Of a stretch of 64,000 nucleotides of DNA, positions 48,186-60,128 are shown piece by piece. Source of the stretch: Cryptomeria japonica. Its lineage: Eukaryota; Streptophyta; Pinopsida; Cupressales; Cupressaceae. A model generated the notes under the pieces. That model did not search any database. It was given only the letters and a program-made list of their open reading frames with translations, and had not been told where the DNA came from. Each line of letters starts with the position of its first letter. Within the stretch, counting starts at the first letter, position 1. The translations under genes were made by a program, and so were the position numbers. The stretch covers positions 336,345,302 to 336,409,301 of the forward strand of contig NC_081413.1 of NCBI RefSeq assembly GCF_030272615.1, read 5' to 3'.

Positions 48186-49586
48186 TGACCCTATTTTTGC
48201 ATTAATATAAAACAATGCAGCAAGGGTCCCATAACCCTTGTGTATCTCTCTCTTAAAAGAAGAGAGTCTCTACACTCTTAGGCTGTCAAGGAGCCCTTCA
48301 CCCCAAGGCTACTCTTCCCTCCCAAGGGTGAGTGTGGCCTTGAAACACCTATATCACAAGATAATCACAAAAATAATACAATGAAAATCACAAAAAAGGA
48401 TTTCAACAACCAACACCACAACTCATATATACAAAAAAATCTATTACAAGATCAATTTCCATTCACATATAACAATGGTAATCAAAATGCATGGAAGAAC
48501 ACTACCAACCTTTGATCCTGCAAATGGTATGAGGGATGGTTGCAGGAGAGCTGCCCATTTCATTAGTATTTTCTTCCCCAAAACCAAAAATGCATCTTCT
48601 AACCCAAATTTTAAAAACAACTCTAAGGCTCCCAGATTGGAGAGTGGGTGATCAAAATCCTAAGTTTGAATCCCATAGGTTGGTCTTTCCAACCTCTTAC
48701 ATGGCTTCTAAAAATAGAAACTGAAAAAGGTAAGAGAAAGTGGAGAAGAACAACTATCACTCAAATGGAAGGTTGTCTAACCAAGGAGAAATCCTCAAAA
48801 GTTGAATTTTCGTCCATCTTGGAAAACTCACTTTTGAGGTGACTTGATAGTCACATGTGAGTGGTCACATGGCTAAAATTGACCTTTACCCATAGGTATA
48901 TCATATGGGACTTCAAAAGTGCCCTAAACCTAACCTTAAGTGTTAGTTTGACCCTCCAGAAACCCACCTAAAGTTTGTCTACGGGTCAAACTTGAGTTGT
49001 CCATTCTAATGGCTCTCTAACCAAGACTCTATTGGGACCACATCAAGATATTTTAAATAATGCATTGGTTACACAAATTCCCTTCAAAGGACATGTCATT
49101 GCCAACTCACATCACAACACAAGTGTCAAGTGACACCATAAAATACACATCACTATAATACGCATGGCATGTCCTTTTTTGGAATTAACAAAATTAACAA
49201 ATATAAATTGAACACACATCCAAGCATTCACATTTTTTAATATAAACACGTCACAAATGAGGTGTTGTGTCTCGAAATAGACAACCCTTGGCTTTAATAA
49301 TGCACATAGGTCTAGTTTGATTCTCTGAATAGTTTCCATGGTCACATGGATTAGTTTTCCTGCACATGTCTCATTTTGCACATTAGTAATCTCAATAATC
49401 ACATGTAGTACTAATATATGAAAAGAATACAAATCAGACACTTTGCATACAATTTCAATCATAACAATCAAATTATCAATAATCCAATAGAATCCACATG
49501 AAATAATTTATTCAATGGCATCATCATAATCATCATGAAATTCAATCATTCATAAGGCATTCATCCATGTTTTCTAACATCATAAT
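48186..49586. other. No gene recognised
   Basis: Short ORFs here lack coding character. The stretch ends at the start of element C. Confidence 0.4.
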
Positions 49587-51421
49587 TGTAGTACCCCTTC
49601 TCGATCAGACTTTATAGACTCTTGTTTGACTTCAGTTGACTATTCAATGGATACATTATTGTTATATTTGATTTAGACTTTATGCGATGTTATTGCATGC
49701 TTTAACTTGATATGTAGTGTATGCTTTCATGCAGTATTTCCTTACATATGTTAAATGTGATTTTTTTTGAATTACTAACATGGACTGACACATTTACTTT
49801 ATATGTGCGATGAGTTATTTACATGTTTCGTGTTTGCAAGTGTATGGGATGCGAGGGGATGATTTTCCTTCACTCACTCCAGTGAGACAGGGAACATCAT
49901 GATTCTCCTTCATCGATGTGTGTGTCATGTCTGTTTATATATTTGTCTATATGCACGTGTGGTTCTTTGATGCAGGACATTGCAGGTACAAGTACTGGGT
50001 AGGTTCAGGGTATCAACTCTACTTGATTTCACAGGTCTGAGCATGCCTTATTTGTCCGATGGGAGTGGAGGAGATAGTTGTTAGACCCTAGTTTGACCCA
50101 CAGTCACACTCATGTGAATGTTGTCAGTTGGTCGTCTTTTCCCATTTGACTGGTATGCGAGTCATAGTGCTTTGGTATTTTTGTTTTGTGATTCGTCGTT
50201 TGGTCTTCTCTCGTTTTGCATGCTTCCAGTTATTTGGAAAGATTTAAATTGAGTAAATTGTGTTATTTTGTATTGGAGTATTTAATTTAATTAATATGCC
50301 TTGAGTTTATTGATTTATTCAAATAAATGGAGTTGTTAAATTAAATGGTTAAATTGCATGCTATATTGTGAAAATAGTTGTATTAAATTATTTGAAAAAG
50401 AAATTAGTTAAATGCTATGCTATTTGAATTTTAGTGCAAATGTTGATTTAAATTCTCACGGAAAAAGAGAAATAAATAAAAAGCATTTCCATTTACCCTT
50501 TTTGTTAGCTTTTAGATTTTATTTTTGGTTTAAAAGGAATTGTGTCATGGAAAAGGGAAATTAGATTTTATTACTTTTTAAATATCTTATTCCTATTGGT
50601 GGAAGAAACTTTTAACCTAAAAGTTTAGGTTGAAAATATTTTTGGCTATATTACCTGTGAGTTCATGGGAAGAGAGGAGAATTTTTGAAAACCAAAACTT
50701 GGAAATCATTTGGAAGAAGGAATCTAGATTTTGGAACTGGTATGCAGGATTGAACTCTTCTACAATTTTCTTCTTGGATTACTTGTCAAGTTGGATAGAT
50801 TTCCCTCTCCTGTTGCAATAAAAATTTGAATGTTTTGAGTTTTTTTTCCCTGTGTGTGTGATTAAAATTTGTTAAATCTTATTAGAGATTCTTGTTGAAA
50901 GTTTGATTTGGAAATAGAATTGTTTGCTATTGAATTTAATTAAATTCCAAATCAATATGTGTATGTTGAAAAGAAATTGTCCAATATCTTGTTGGTTGTG
51001 TGCTTCCAAGTTCTTTGTAAAATTTTGTTTTTGATTATTTCCTCTATTTGTATAGTAAGGAGTAGATTTTGTTTTTTGTTTAATTGCAAGTTTTTTTGTG
51101 TCCAAAATTTGGGGGTTATGCTGGCAAAATTTTGTTAATTTGCCTCTTTGCATGATGCAAGGAATCTTCCTGTGTGTGAAGAAATAAAAAATGAACCAAA
51201 TCCCCTTATTTCTTTAGATTCTTGTGAAATTTCGTTCAAGATCTTTAGCTTTGGGTCTTTTATGCTTTATTGGTTTACCAGAATCCCTTATTGAAAGATT
51301 TCATTACAAGAATAAAATTGTGTTCACTATATTTTATTACCAGTGATTTTTGGTGCAGTGCAGGAATGGTTTCTATTTTAAATAAAGTTTTACAAAAATT
51401 AAAAATTTCAAAATTAAACCC

Positions 51422-51448
51422 CACGTGGCAGGGTATTCCCACCACGTG
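51422..51448. promoter_or_regulatory. Paired CACGTG boxes in the element C 5' LTR
   Basis: CACGTG occurs at 51422-51427 and 51443-51448, 21 bp apart, and both are kept in the 3' LTR (60129-60134 and 60150-60155). CACGTG is the plant G-box bound by bZIP and bHLH factors; a role here is inference. Confidence 0.5.
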
Positions 51449-51451
51449 GGA

Positions 51452-51575
51452 TGGTAGCTGCTGCTACCGTAACATAGCAGCACTATCGGCGGTAGTGACT
51501 ACTACTAGTTCGTAGCAGCACTATCAGTTGGTAGTGTCTGCTACCATAGGGTAGCAGCACTACCGATAGGTAGCT
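51452..51575. repeat. GGTAG/CTACC palindrome array (element C 5' LTR)
   Basis: Repeated GGTAG-n5-CTACC type units (for example GGTAGCAGCACTACC near 51550) alternate with GGTAGTG-CT-CTACC forms. It matches 60159-60285 and, on the other strand, 23916-24067. Confidence 0.88.
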
Positions 51576-53308
51576 TGCCACCGCTTTTTACCTTTTCCCT
51601 CATCATGGTTTTATTATCAAATGTGTTCGTTGTGCAATAACAATGTGGGATTAAATATATGTTTCGCTTTCAATATTATTTTTATCAATATGTTTTTATA
51701 TATTTAGTTTTTTTCAATCAAGGCATTAATTCTATGAGATCTATTTGGTAAATTAGATTTATTCTGGAAATAGATTAAATATTTTAATATAATTCTTATG
51801 TTATATCTTTGATATGGATTTTTATTTTGGATTATTATGTTGGAATAAAAAAAATTGAACGACATCTGAGGATGATGTATTATTAATGTGGGGTATTTTA
51901 TTAAATTTTAATTGATGAATTTGCAAGTGTTTATGATGTTGTTGTTCTCAAAGATGGTCTGAGTTCGATTTTAGTGAATCTAGCATTTCTTGTAAGGAGT
52001 TTATTTGGAGCAATTTCTTGTCTATGTTCAGTCACCCTGTTGTGGTGTATTTTGTACCTCTTGATCAGGTGATGTATTTATGACCTCGTTGTTTTAACCA
52101 TATTGTTCTTATTCCTTGTGGTTAACCAAGGGTTAGTAAGTCTTTATTTTGGTCACCTGTATGGTTGTAGTGGTGTTATGGTTGTCTATTTCGCCATAGG
52201 GTCCTCGTAGAGTGACCATGTTTGTTTAGTGTCCTATGATAGAGTGGCTTTCGAGTGGGGGCCATGCCCACAGTGGTTGGCAGGATAACCCCTCAAAAGT
52301 CAGATAATAAGTGATAACCTAATAATTGATTAGGGGGTGGGTAGTGTATATCATTAATTAAGATATTGTACCCCACACATGGTTGAGTGCTTGTATAGGC
52401 TCAAGATGTAGTTGGAAGGCCTGGAATGGAAAATCGACCACCTTGTTTTCACGAAGGGTTGGTAGGATTCGCATGAGACTTAGATGGAACTGGGGGTTCG
52501 AGAAAGGTTACCAGGATAACCCAGGATGGGGGTCAGGACCTATGGAGGCCTACCTAGGGTCACTTGATTATTGCGATGTCGAGTTCACCTGGATTATTAT
52601 GGATTCTTATTGTACTATCATCCATGTATTGCTTATGCTTTCTTGAGGGCCTACTGCTATCTCCTAGCATTGTGGGGTGATTTCATTTTAGGATCACAAG
52701 GTTGGGTGGTATTTCCACTTCCCATTAGATGTTCTTGTTTGTGCCTTCATGAGAGGATTGGCTTCCCAGGTGTTCTTTGTGTTTGTCATTCATGCATCAT
52801 CTCATGTTGGAGATTGTTTCCCTTTTGAGACCTATATGGTCATTTGTATCAATGGATTTATGTAACCTTTTATTTGGTAAAGATGTTAACTTTATATGTA
52901 TTATTGGAAGCCATGTATTTTATGAGTAATGTAATCTTAAGTTTTGGATGTTATTATATAAGTTATCCTTATGCTTTGTGCAAATTATTTATTGAAGAGA
53001 AAATTATATTGTAATACCTCAATATTTAAATGATCATATCTGTTATATGTTTATGGTTTATTATGTTCAATGAGTAAATGTTGGTTAATTGGATTAATCT
53101 TAATTATGGAATTTAACCTTTCATTTAATTCTTCGTTGGTAACCTTTAGGAATTCTTGTGTTAGTATTCCGCTTGTGTTATTATTGTGCAATGTAGTAAT
53201 TAAAGAACTTAATGTGATTTATACTTAAAAATAAATAAAAATATATTTCCCCCTTATTTGCTTAGTTGTGTGGTTTTTCCTTTAGGGTTCCTGGCAGGGA
53301 ATTACATT

Positions 53309-53325
53309 TGGTATCAGAGCCCATG
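53309..53325 (+). other. Element C tRNA-iMet primer-binding site
   Basis: TGGTATCAGAGCCCATG begins two bases after the LTR end and fits the initiator tRNA-Met 3' end. Confidence 0.95.
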
Positions 53326-53460
53326 TTTCAACACTGGGTACTCTTATTTTGTATTGAGCCCATTCAGCTTGACCTTTGGATTAGGTCTTAGTGTTTGTGT
53401 TTCCCTTGTTATTATCCTTGCCATAGATCTAAACATTTTTCTCTTGTGCAGTGTTAGGTC

Positions 53461-53759
53461 ATGGCTAGGAGAGCCAAGGGTAGTGGTTGTGTTGGTGGCC
53501 ACAATAGAGGAAAAGTTGGGGGATGTGGTCGAGGTTCCAACCGCCATAGTCCTTCACCACAACCCACTCATGTGAGTGTGGAGAAGGATTAGTATGTTCA
53601 TCAGGATGAGAAACATGAAAGAGAGCAGGTTCCCAAAAGGGAAGAGTTGAGGCAGATGTTTCAGGAGGTGCTAGCTAGACTAGTCCCTAGACCTGAGGCT
53701 GATCAACCCATCCATGCTCAGGTAGGAGAGTCACATCAGCAGATTCTGGAGGAGAGAGG

Positions 53760-53794
<35 letters not shown>

Positions 53795-54735
53795 CTCCCA
53801 GAAGGAGAGAGGTCCTAGTAGACCAGGACTTGGCTACCATGGGGCACATGAGGGACTTGATGAGGTCCCATCCTCCTTACTTTGATGGTAAGGGTACTGG
53901 TCTCAAGGTAGAGACCTGGCTGATTAGTCTAGATCGATGTTTTTCCATTCATCCATATGGCACCAACACCAAGGCAAGATGCGCCATCATGCGTCTCAAG
54001 ATTTTTGCATCTATCTCGTGGCAATTAGAGGAGGAGAGGATCGGTGTGAGCATTAGCACTGTGTCATGGGAGATTTTTCTAGAGAGATTCAAGGCATGAT
54101 TTCTCTCACCTCAGTGGAGATAGTCACGAGAAGATGAGTTTTATGCTTTGTGCCAGTTTGGTATGTTTGTAGATTAGTTTGAGCATAGGTTTTATGAGCT
54201 CAAACAATGTGCCGATATTGGCAATGATGAGGTGATGCTATTTCAACACTTCTTGAGGGGTCTAAATGACCGCATCAGTGGAGGAGTGAGAGTGTTTGAG
54301 CCTACTTCAGTAGAGGTAGTTGTGGCGAAAGCTAGGCTAGTGGAGAAGAATCTTAGTCGTGCTCATGGTGGTCAATTCGGAGTGCAGATCAAGAGTGTGC
54401 CTTTGAGTGGGTCCGGAGTTAGAGGGAATCAGTCCCAGACTGCTACACCTTTTAGGGGTTCTTAGGCACCCGCTAAGGGTGGGCAGCAGCAACAACAACA
54501 ACAATAGAGTTTGCAGCCGAGGCCGAAATAGTTTTAGGGCAAGCATGGTGGCAACTCTCAGCAAAAGAAGAACAATAATTAGCAGAGGAGTAGGGAGAGT
54601 TTCCCAGGGCAGTCCTCTCAGGGTGCATCTCAGGCCCCTAGTAGGGGAAGCTTCTAGCAGTCCAGTGGGCCATCTAGGGGTAGAGGACCTAGTAGGGGAG
54701 CTTTCTTCTCTTGTGGTTAGTTTGGCCACATAGCT
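53461..54735 (+). pseudogene. Element C gag
   Basis: The ATG at 53461 (MARRAKGSGCVGGHNRG) is the first after the primer site. Frame 1 is kept to about 54735 with many TAGs at Gln-like positions and no clear shift. An Arg/Glu run is encoded by a GA microsatellite at 53762-53793. The capsid domain lies at about 53875-54330 (PPYFDGKGTG, VETWLISLDRCF, SREDEFYALCQFG). A Gln-rich and Gly/Ser/Arg-rich tail ends in a CCHC-like zinc knuckle near 54700 (FFSCG-stop-FGHIAA-stop-FP), where the first and last Cys positions read Phe. Gag would form the particle and bind RNA. Confidence 0.88.
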
Positions 54736-54762
54736 GCTTAGTTCCCTTAGTGTTCTCCCCTA

Positions 54763-55258
54763 ATGGGTAGTCAAAGGATAGAAGTATCAGAGCCGACAGT
54801 GGGGGATGCAGGTAGATCCCATAGAGTATTTGTAGTGGTTGATGACTGCCAGGCTGAGCACCAGGGTACAGTTATCGAGACTACAAATGTGTTGTGTGGT
54901 ATTCTTATCTCTGTACTTTTTGACTCTGGTGCTTCTGATTATTTCATTTCTTCATCCATTGTGGAGCAATATGGGCTCGCGTCTGCTAAGCAGGAGCATA
55001 GGTGGCAAGTAGAGTTGTCTATCGATGTGCGTGTGTCCATAGATACCTTAATTCCTAGTTGTGAGTTGGACCTAGGACCCTTTGTTACTTCACTTGACCT
55101 TTAAGTCATTCCTTTAGGGTCTTATGGAGTTGTGTTGGGGATGGATTGGCTATATCTCATAATGCTCATGTGGATTGTCATTAGAAGATAGTGGAGTGTT
55201 TAGATGATCATGGCAAGAAAGTAGGGATTATTGGAGTTCAGAGATAGATATCCTTATA
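54763..55258 (+). pseudogene. Element C aspartic protease
   Basis: A frame 1 ORF contains VLFDSGASDYFISSSIVEQYG with the catalytic Asp at 54922-54924. The downstream LGMDWL-type motif of gypsy proteases is readable near 55135 in another frame (VVLGMDWLYL). A shift near 55100 breaks it. Confidence 0.82.
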
Positions 55259-55259
55259 G

Positions 55260-56060
55260 ATGATTTCCGCTATGCAACTTAAGCGGTGTATGTGTCGAGG
55301 GTGTCAGCTTTTTGCAGTTTCTCTTGAGGATGTGGATGAGGAAGAGAGTCAAGAAATCACTCTTGATGGTCACCCTATTCTTCGAGAGTATGTTGATGTG
55401 TTTCCTTTGGATATTCCTGGTATGCCTCTGAAGCGGGACATATACTTTCACATTGACTTGGTTCCTGGCACGAAACCTATTTCGAGAGCTCCATATCGGA
55501 TGACTACTCAGGAGTGTAGTAAGTTGAAGTTGCAGATGGAGGAATTATTGGCCAAGGGGTTCATTTGTCCTAGTGTTTCTCCTTGGGGTGCACCTATTAT
55601 CTTTGTTAAGAAGAAGGATGGTTCTCTTCGGTTATGCATTGATTACCGATAGCTGAATAAGGTAACCATCATGAATCAATATCTATTGCCTCATATAGAT
55701 GATCTTTTTTATCGGGTAAAGGGAGCCAAGGTGTTCTCTAAGATTGATCTAAAATTTGGGTATCATCAACTGCACATTCTTGATGAAGACATTCATAAAA
55801 TGATATTTCATACTCATTATAGTCACTATGAGTTCACAATGGTGTCATTTGGGTTGACGAATGCACCTTTAGTTTTTATGAGCCTCATGAATAGGGTTTT
55901 CCACACCTACCTTGATCATTTTGTCTGTGTGCTCTTGGATGACATATTGAGTTATTCTAGATCTATGGAAGAGCATGAGGGCCACTTGCGATAGGTATTG
56001 CAGTGCTTGAGGGAGAATCAGCTTTATGCCAACTTGGCGAAGTGTGATTCTTCCAGTCAA
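55260..56060 (+). pseudogene. Element C reverse transcriptase
   Basis: Frame 3 carries [60 protein letters not shown] and IDYR followed by TAG in place of the conserved Gln of [17 protein letters not shown] near 55743 has the first Asp, and the catalytic box reads LLDD near 55935-55946. A TAG after EHEGHLR again replaces Gln. The thumb region continues in frame 2 (KYLGHIVLGEGVSVDPSK, about 56065 on). Confidence 0.9.
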
Positions 56061-56725
56061 AGGTGAAATATCTTGGTCATATAGTTTTGGGAGAAGGTGT
56101 ATCTGTGGATCCTTCTAAGATCCAAGCCATTGTAGATTGGCCAGCACCGGCCAACATTTCAGAGGTTCAAAGTTTTATGGGTTTGGCTGGATATTACTAT
56201 CACTTTGTTTAGAGTTTTTCTTGGATAGGTCACCCGATCACTTCTCTTCAGAGGAAGGGGAAGAAGTTTGTTTGGTCAGAGCAGTGTGAGTCAGCTTTTT
56301 GTACCTTGAAGGAACTCCTTGTTAGTTCTCTAATTCTGGCAGTTCTTGATCCATCCAGAGATTTTATGGTATGTACAGATGCCTCCTTAGAAGGTATAGG
56401 AGCAGTGCTTATGCAGGATAGTCATGTGGTTTCCTATGAGTCTCGCAAACTCAAGGACCATGAGTTGAACTATCCAGTTCATGACTTGGAGTTAGTAGTT
56501 ATAGTGAATGCATTGGTGAGATGATGATATTTTCTATTGGGGCGTGAGTTTGAGCTACATAGTGATCACCATAGTTTGCAGTATATTTTCATGCAACCAA
56601 ACTTGAATGCTTGACAGAAAAGATGGATGGAATTCCTTTGTGAGAATGATTTTGAGGTTAGATATATTCAGGGGAAAGAGAATGTAGTGGCAGATTCTTT
56701 GAGTCATAGGCGACATGAGGTTGCA
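56061..56725 (+). pseudogene. Element C RT thumb and RNase H
   Basis: Frame 2 holds KYLGHIVL and VQSFMGLAGYY, then RNase H with CTDASLEGIGAVLMQ (first Asp at 56378-56380), LNYPVHDLELVV with the Glu, ELHSDHHSLQYIF, and ENVVADSLSHR with the last Asp. The catalytic residues look intact. Two adjacent TGAs near 56521 and a TGA near 56612 stand at Trp- or Arg-like positions. Confidence 0.88.
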
Positions 56726-56739
56726 GCATTGTCCCTTGG

Positions 56740-58180
56740 AGTGGACTTGAGAGAGAGAATTCTTGGGATTCTTCCTCAGGACACCTGGTATCAAGATGTT
56801 AGAGCCATGATGGAGTCTGGAAGACCATTAGAGGGTAGATATTTTGGATATAATCTTGAGGCAGATGGTCTTCTTCGACATCTTGGATGGATCTATGTAC
56901 CTCCTTTGGAGGGACTTCGCATTTTGATCATGACTGAGGCCCATCGTGCACCTTATTTGGCACACCCTGGTGTCAAGAAGATGCACACAAATCTTAGATA
57001 GATATATCATTGGGCTGGTATGAAATGTGGCATTGTTGATTTTGTGTCTAAGTGTTTAGAATGTCAGCAGGTGAAGGCGGAGCATTAGCACCCTGCAGGG
57101 CTTTTACATCCTAATTTGGTACTGGATCGGAAATGGGAAATTATTTCAATGGATTTTATAGTGGGGTTGCCTGTTTCTTTATGTCTTCATGATACCATCA
57201 TGGTCATTGTTAATAGATTGACCAAAGTTATTCATTTTGTTCCTATTTGATCTTCTTATACAACAACAGTGGTGGCATGATTTTTCTTGGAAGATGTGGT
57301 GAGGTTGCATAGGATTCCTAGGCGGATCATTTCTGATAGAGATCCTGTCTATACTTCAACATTGTGGACCTTACTTCAGCATACTTTGGGGACCCAGTTG
57401 AACTTCAGTTCATCTTATCACCCATAGACCGATGGTCAAACTAAGCATGTGAATCAGGTCTTGGAGGACATGCATTGCATGTATGTTATGGATCAGCCAC
57501 GCTGGGAGGAATATATTTTCCTTGTGGAGTTTTCTTATAATAATGGATATAACAGCTCCATAGGCATGTCTCCCTTCCAAAAATTGTATGGTCATCCTTT
57601 CTATACTCCTTTGAGTTGGGATTGGTTAGAGGATAGGGTATGTTTAGGACTGGATATGCTTCGAAAGATGGAGCAGCAGGTTGAGCAGATTCGTGGGCAT
57701 TTGGTAGCTTCTCAGGATAGGCATAAGAAGTATGTCGATGCTCATAGAGTGGATCACCAGTTTTCAGTTGGTGACCGTGTGTTCTTAAGAGTGCATTCGT
57801 GGAAGAGTCTGATCTGTTATGGAAAGGGTTCTAAGTTGGTACCTCATTTTGTTTGTCCTTTTGAGATCCTTGAGAGGATAGGACATGTTTCCTACCATCT
57901 TGCCTTGCCATCGAGTCTATCCCGCATCCACGATGTCTTTCATGTTTTAGTTCTTTGACCTTATCATCCTGATGTGACTCATGTTCCTGATTGGAACGCT
58001 TTGCAGGTCGAGGATGAGCAACTTTCCATGGAGCTCATGTGCATTCTTCAGCGTCGAGATTTAATCCTCAGGGGTCGTACCATTGACCAGGTAAGGGTCC
58101 TATGGGACCCATATGATGAGACCTCGGTGACATGGGACGATGCAGCAAAGATGAGGGAGCTTTATTCTTATATATTTTAG
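56740..58180 (+). pseudogene. Element C integrase with chromodomain-like tail
   Basis: The frame 2 zinc-binding region has HRAPYLAHPGVKKMH and CLECQQVKAEH. Core motifs are IISMDFIVGLP and RRIISDRDPVYTS, which hold both Asp residues. The third region, YHP-stop-TDGQTKHVNQVLED, has Lys where the family has the catalytic Glu (QTER), and TAG where it has Gln. LEFSYNN-like and GMSPFQKLYG blocks and a C-terminal chromodomain-like end (GRTIDQVRVLWDPYDETSVT, then WDDAAKMRELYSYIF) are followed by the stop at 58178-58180. Chromodomain-type tails steer integration to particular chromatin in related elements. Confidence 0.88.
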
Positions 58181-58200
58181 GCTTCCAGGAGTAAGCCTAG

Positions 58201-58215
58201 TTTTGGGGGGGAGAA
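58201..58215 (+). other. Element C polypurine tract
   Basis: TTTTGGGGGGGAGAA lies directly before the 3' LTR and primes plus-strand synthesis. Confidence 0.92.
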
Positions 58216-59936
58216 TGTAGTACCCCTTCTCAATCAGACTTTTTAGACTCTTGTTTGACTTTAGTTGACTGTTCAGTGGATAAATTATTGTTATATTTGA
58301 TTCAGACTTTAAAAGATGTTATTACATGCTTTAACTTGATATGTAATGTATGCTTTAATGCAGTATTTCATTATGTTAAATGTGTTTTTTTATGGATTAC
58401 TGACATGGACTGACACATTTACTTTATATGTGCAATGCATTATTTACATGTTTCATGTTTGCAAGTGTATGGGATGCGAGGGGATGATTTCCCTTCACTC
58501 ACTCCGATGAAACAGGAAACGTCACGATTCTCCTTCATCAGTGTGTGTGTCGTGTCTTTTTATATACTTGTCTATATGCACGTGTGGTTCTTTGATGCAG
58601 GACATTGCAGGTACAAGTACGGGGTAGGTACAGGGTATCGACTCCACCTAGTTTCATAGGTCTGAGTGTGCCTTATTTTTTCGGTGGGCGTCGAGGAGAT
58701 AGTTGTTAGACCCTAGTTTGACCCATAGTCACACTCATGTGAGTGTTGTCAGTCAGTCGTCTTTTCCCGTTTGACCGGTATGCGAGTCATAGTGCTTTGG
58801 TATTTTTGTTTTGTGAGTCGTCGTTTGATCTTCTCTCATTTTGCATGCTTCTAGTTATTTGGAAAGATTTAAATTGACTAAATTATGTTATTTTGTGTTG
58901 GCGTATTTAATTTAATTAATATGCCTTGAGTTTATCGATTTATTTAAATAAATGGAGTTGTTAAATTAAATGGTTAAATTGCATGTTATATTGTGAAAAT
59001 AGTTGTATTAAATTATTTGAAAAAGAAATTAGTTAAATGCTATGCTATTTGAATTTTAGTGCAAATGTTGAGTTAAATTCCCATGGAAAAAGAGATAAAT
59101 AAAAAGCATTTCCATTTACCCTTTTTGTTAGCTTTTAGATTTTATTTTTGGTTTAAAATGAATTTTGTCATGGAAAAGGGAAATTAGATTTTATTACTTT
59201 TTAAATATCTTATTCCTATTGGTGGAAGAAACTTTTAACCTAAAAGTTTAGGTTGAAAATATTTTTGGCTATATTACCTGTGAGTTCACAGGAAGAGAGG
59301 AGGATTTTTGAAAACCAAAACTTGGAAACCATTTGGAAGGAGGAATTTGGATTTTGGAATTGGTATGCCAGATTGAACTCTTCTACAATTTTCTTCTTGG
59401 ATTGCTTGTTAGGTTGGATAGATTTCCCTCTCTTGTTGCAATAAAAATTTGAATGTTTTGAGTTTTTTTTCCCTGTGTGTGTGAGTAAAATTTGTTAAAT
59501 CTTATTAGAGATTCTTGTTGAAAGTTTGATTTGGAAATAGAATTGTTTGCTATTGAATTTAATTAAATTCCAAATCAATATGTGTATGTTGAAAAGAAAT
59601 TGTCCAATATCTTGTTGGTTGTGTGCTTCCAATTTATTTGTAAAATTTAGTTTTTGATTATTTCCTCTATTTGTGTATTAAGGAATAGATTTTGTTTTCT
59701 ATTTAATTGCATGTTTTTGTTTGTCCAAAATTTGGGGGTTATGTTGGCAAAATTTTGTTAATTTGTCTCTTTGCATGATGCAAGGAATCTTCATGTGTGT
59801 GATGAAATAAAAAATGAACCAAAACCCCTCTTATTTCTTTAGATTCTTGTGAAATTTTGCCCAAGATCTTTAGCTTTGGGTCTTTTATGCTTTATTGGTT
59901 TACCAAAATCCCTTATTGACAAATTTCATTGCAAGA

Positions 59937-60080
59937 ATAAAATTATGTTCACTATATTTTATTACCAGTGATTTTTGGTGCAGTGTAGGAATGGTTTCTA
60001 TTTTAAATATAAAATTATGTTCACTATATTTTATTACCAGTGATTTTTGGTGCAGTGTAGGAATGGTTTCTATTTTAAAT
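59937..60080. repeat. 72-bp tandem duplication in the element C 3' LTR
   Basis: The ATAAAATTATG...TTTTAAAT segment starting at 59937 is repeated exactly at 60009. The 5' LTR has one copy, so it arose after insertion. Confidence 0.92.
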
Positions 60081-60128
60081 AAAGTTTAAAAAAAATAAAA
60101 AATAAAATAATAATAATAAATTAAACCC

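Larger units (their letters stand above)
49587..53306 (+). mobile_element. Element C 5' LTR
   Basis: It starts TGTAGTACCCC and ends AATTACA two bases before the primer site. Length is 3,720 bp. It contains paired CACGTG boxes and a GGTAG/CTACC palindrome array at about its middle, otherwise AT-rich non-coding sequence. Confidence 0.92.

Noticed and set aside
50630-50821. ORF of 63 codons duplicated at 59253-59444
   Set aside because: Both lie at equivalent places in the two element C LTRs; similarity comes from LTR identity and nothing else supports coding.
53762-53793. GA tract as a regulatory GAGA element
   Set aside because: It lies within the gag frame and encodes an Arg/Glu run; a simple microsatellite is enough to explain it.
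242-58180. TAG reassigned to glutamine (alternative genetic code), because so many in-frame TAGs sit at Gln positions
   Set aside because: TGA stops at Arg or Trp positions, TAA stops and frameshifts occur in the same ORFs, and the stops are explained by C-to-T decay. Land-plant nuclear genomes use the standard code.
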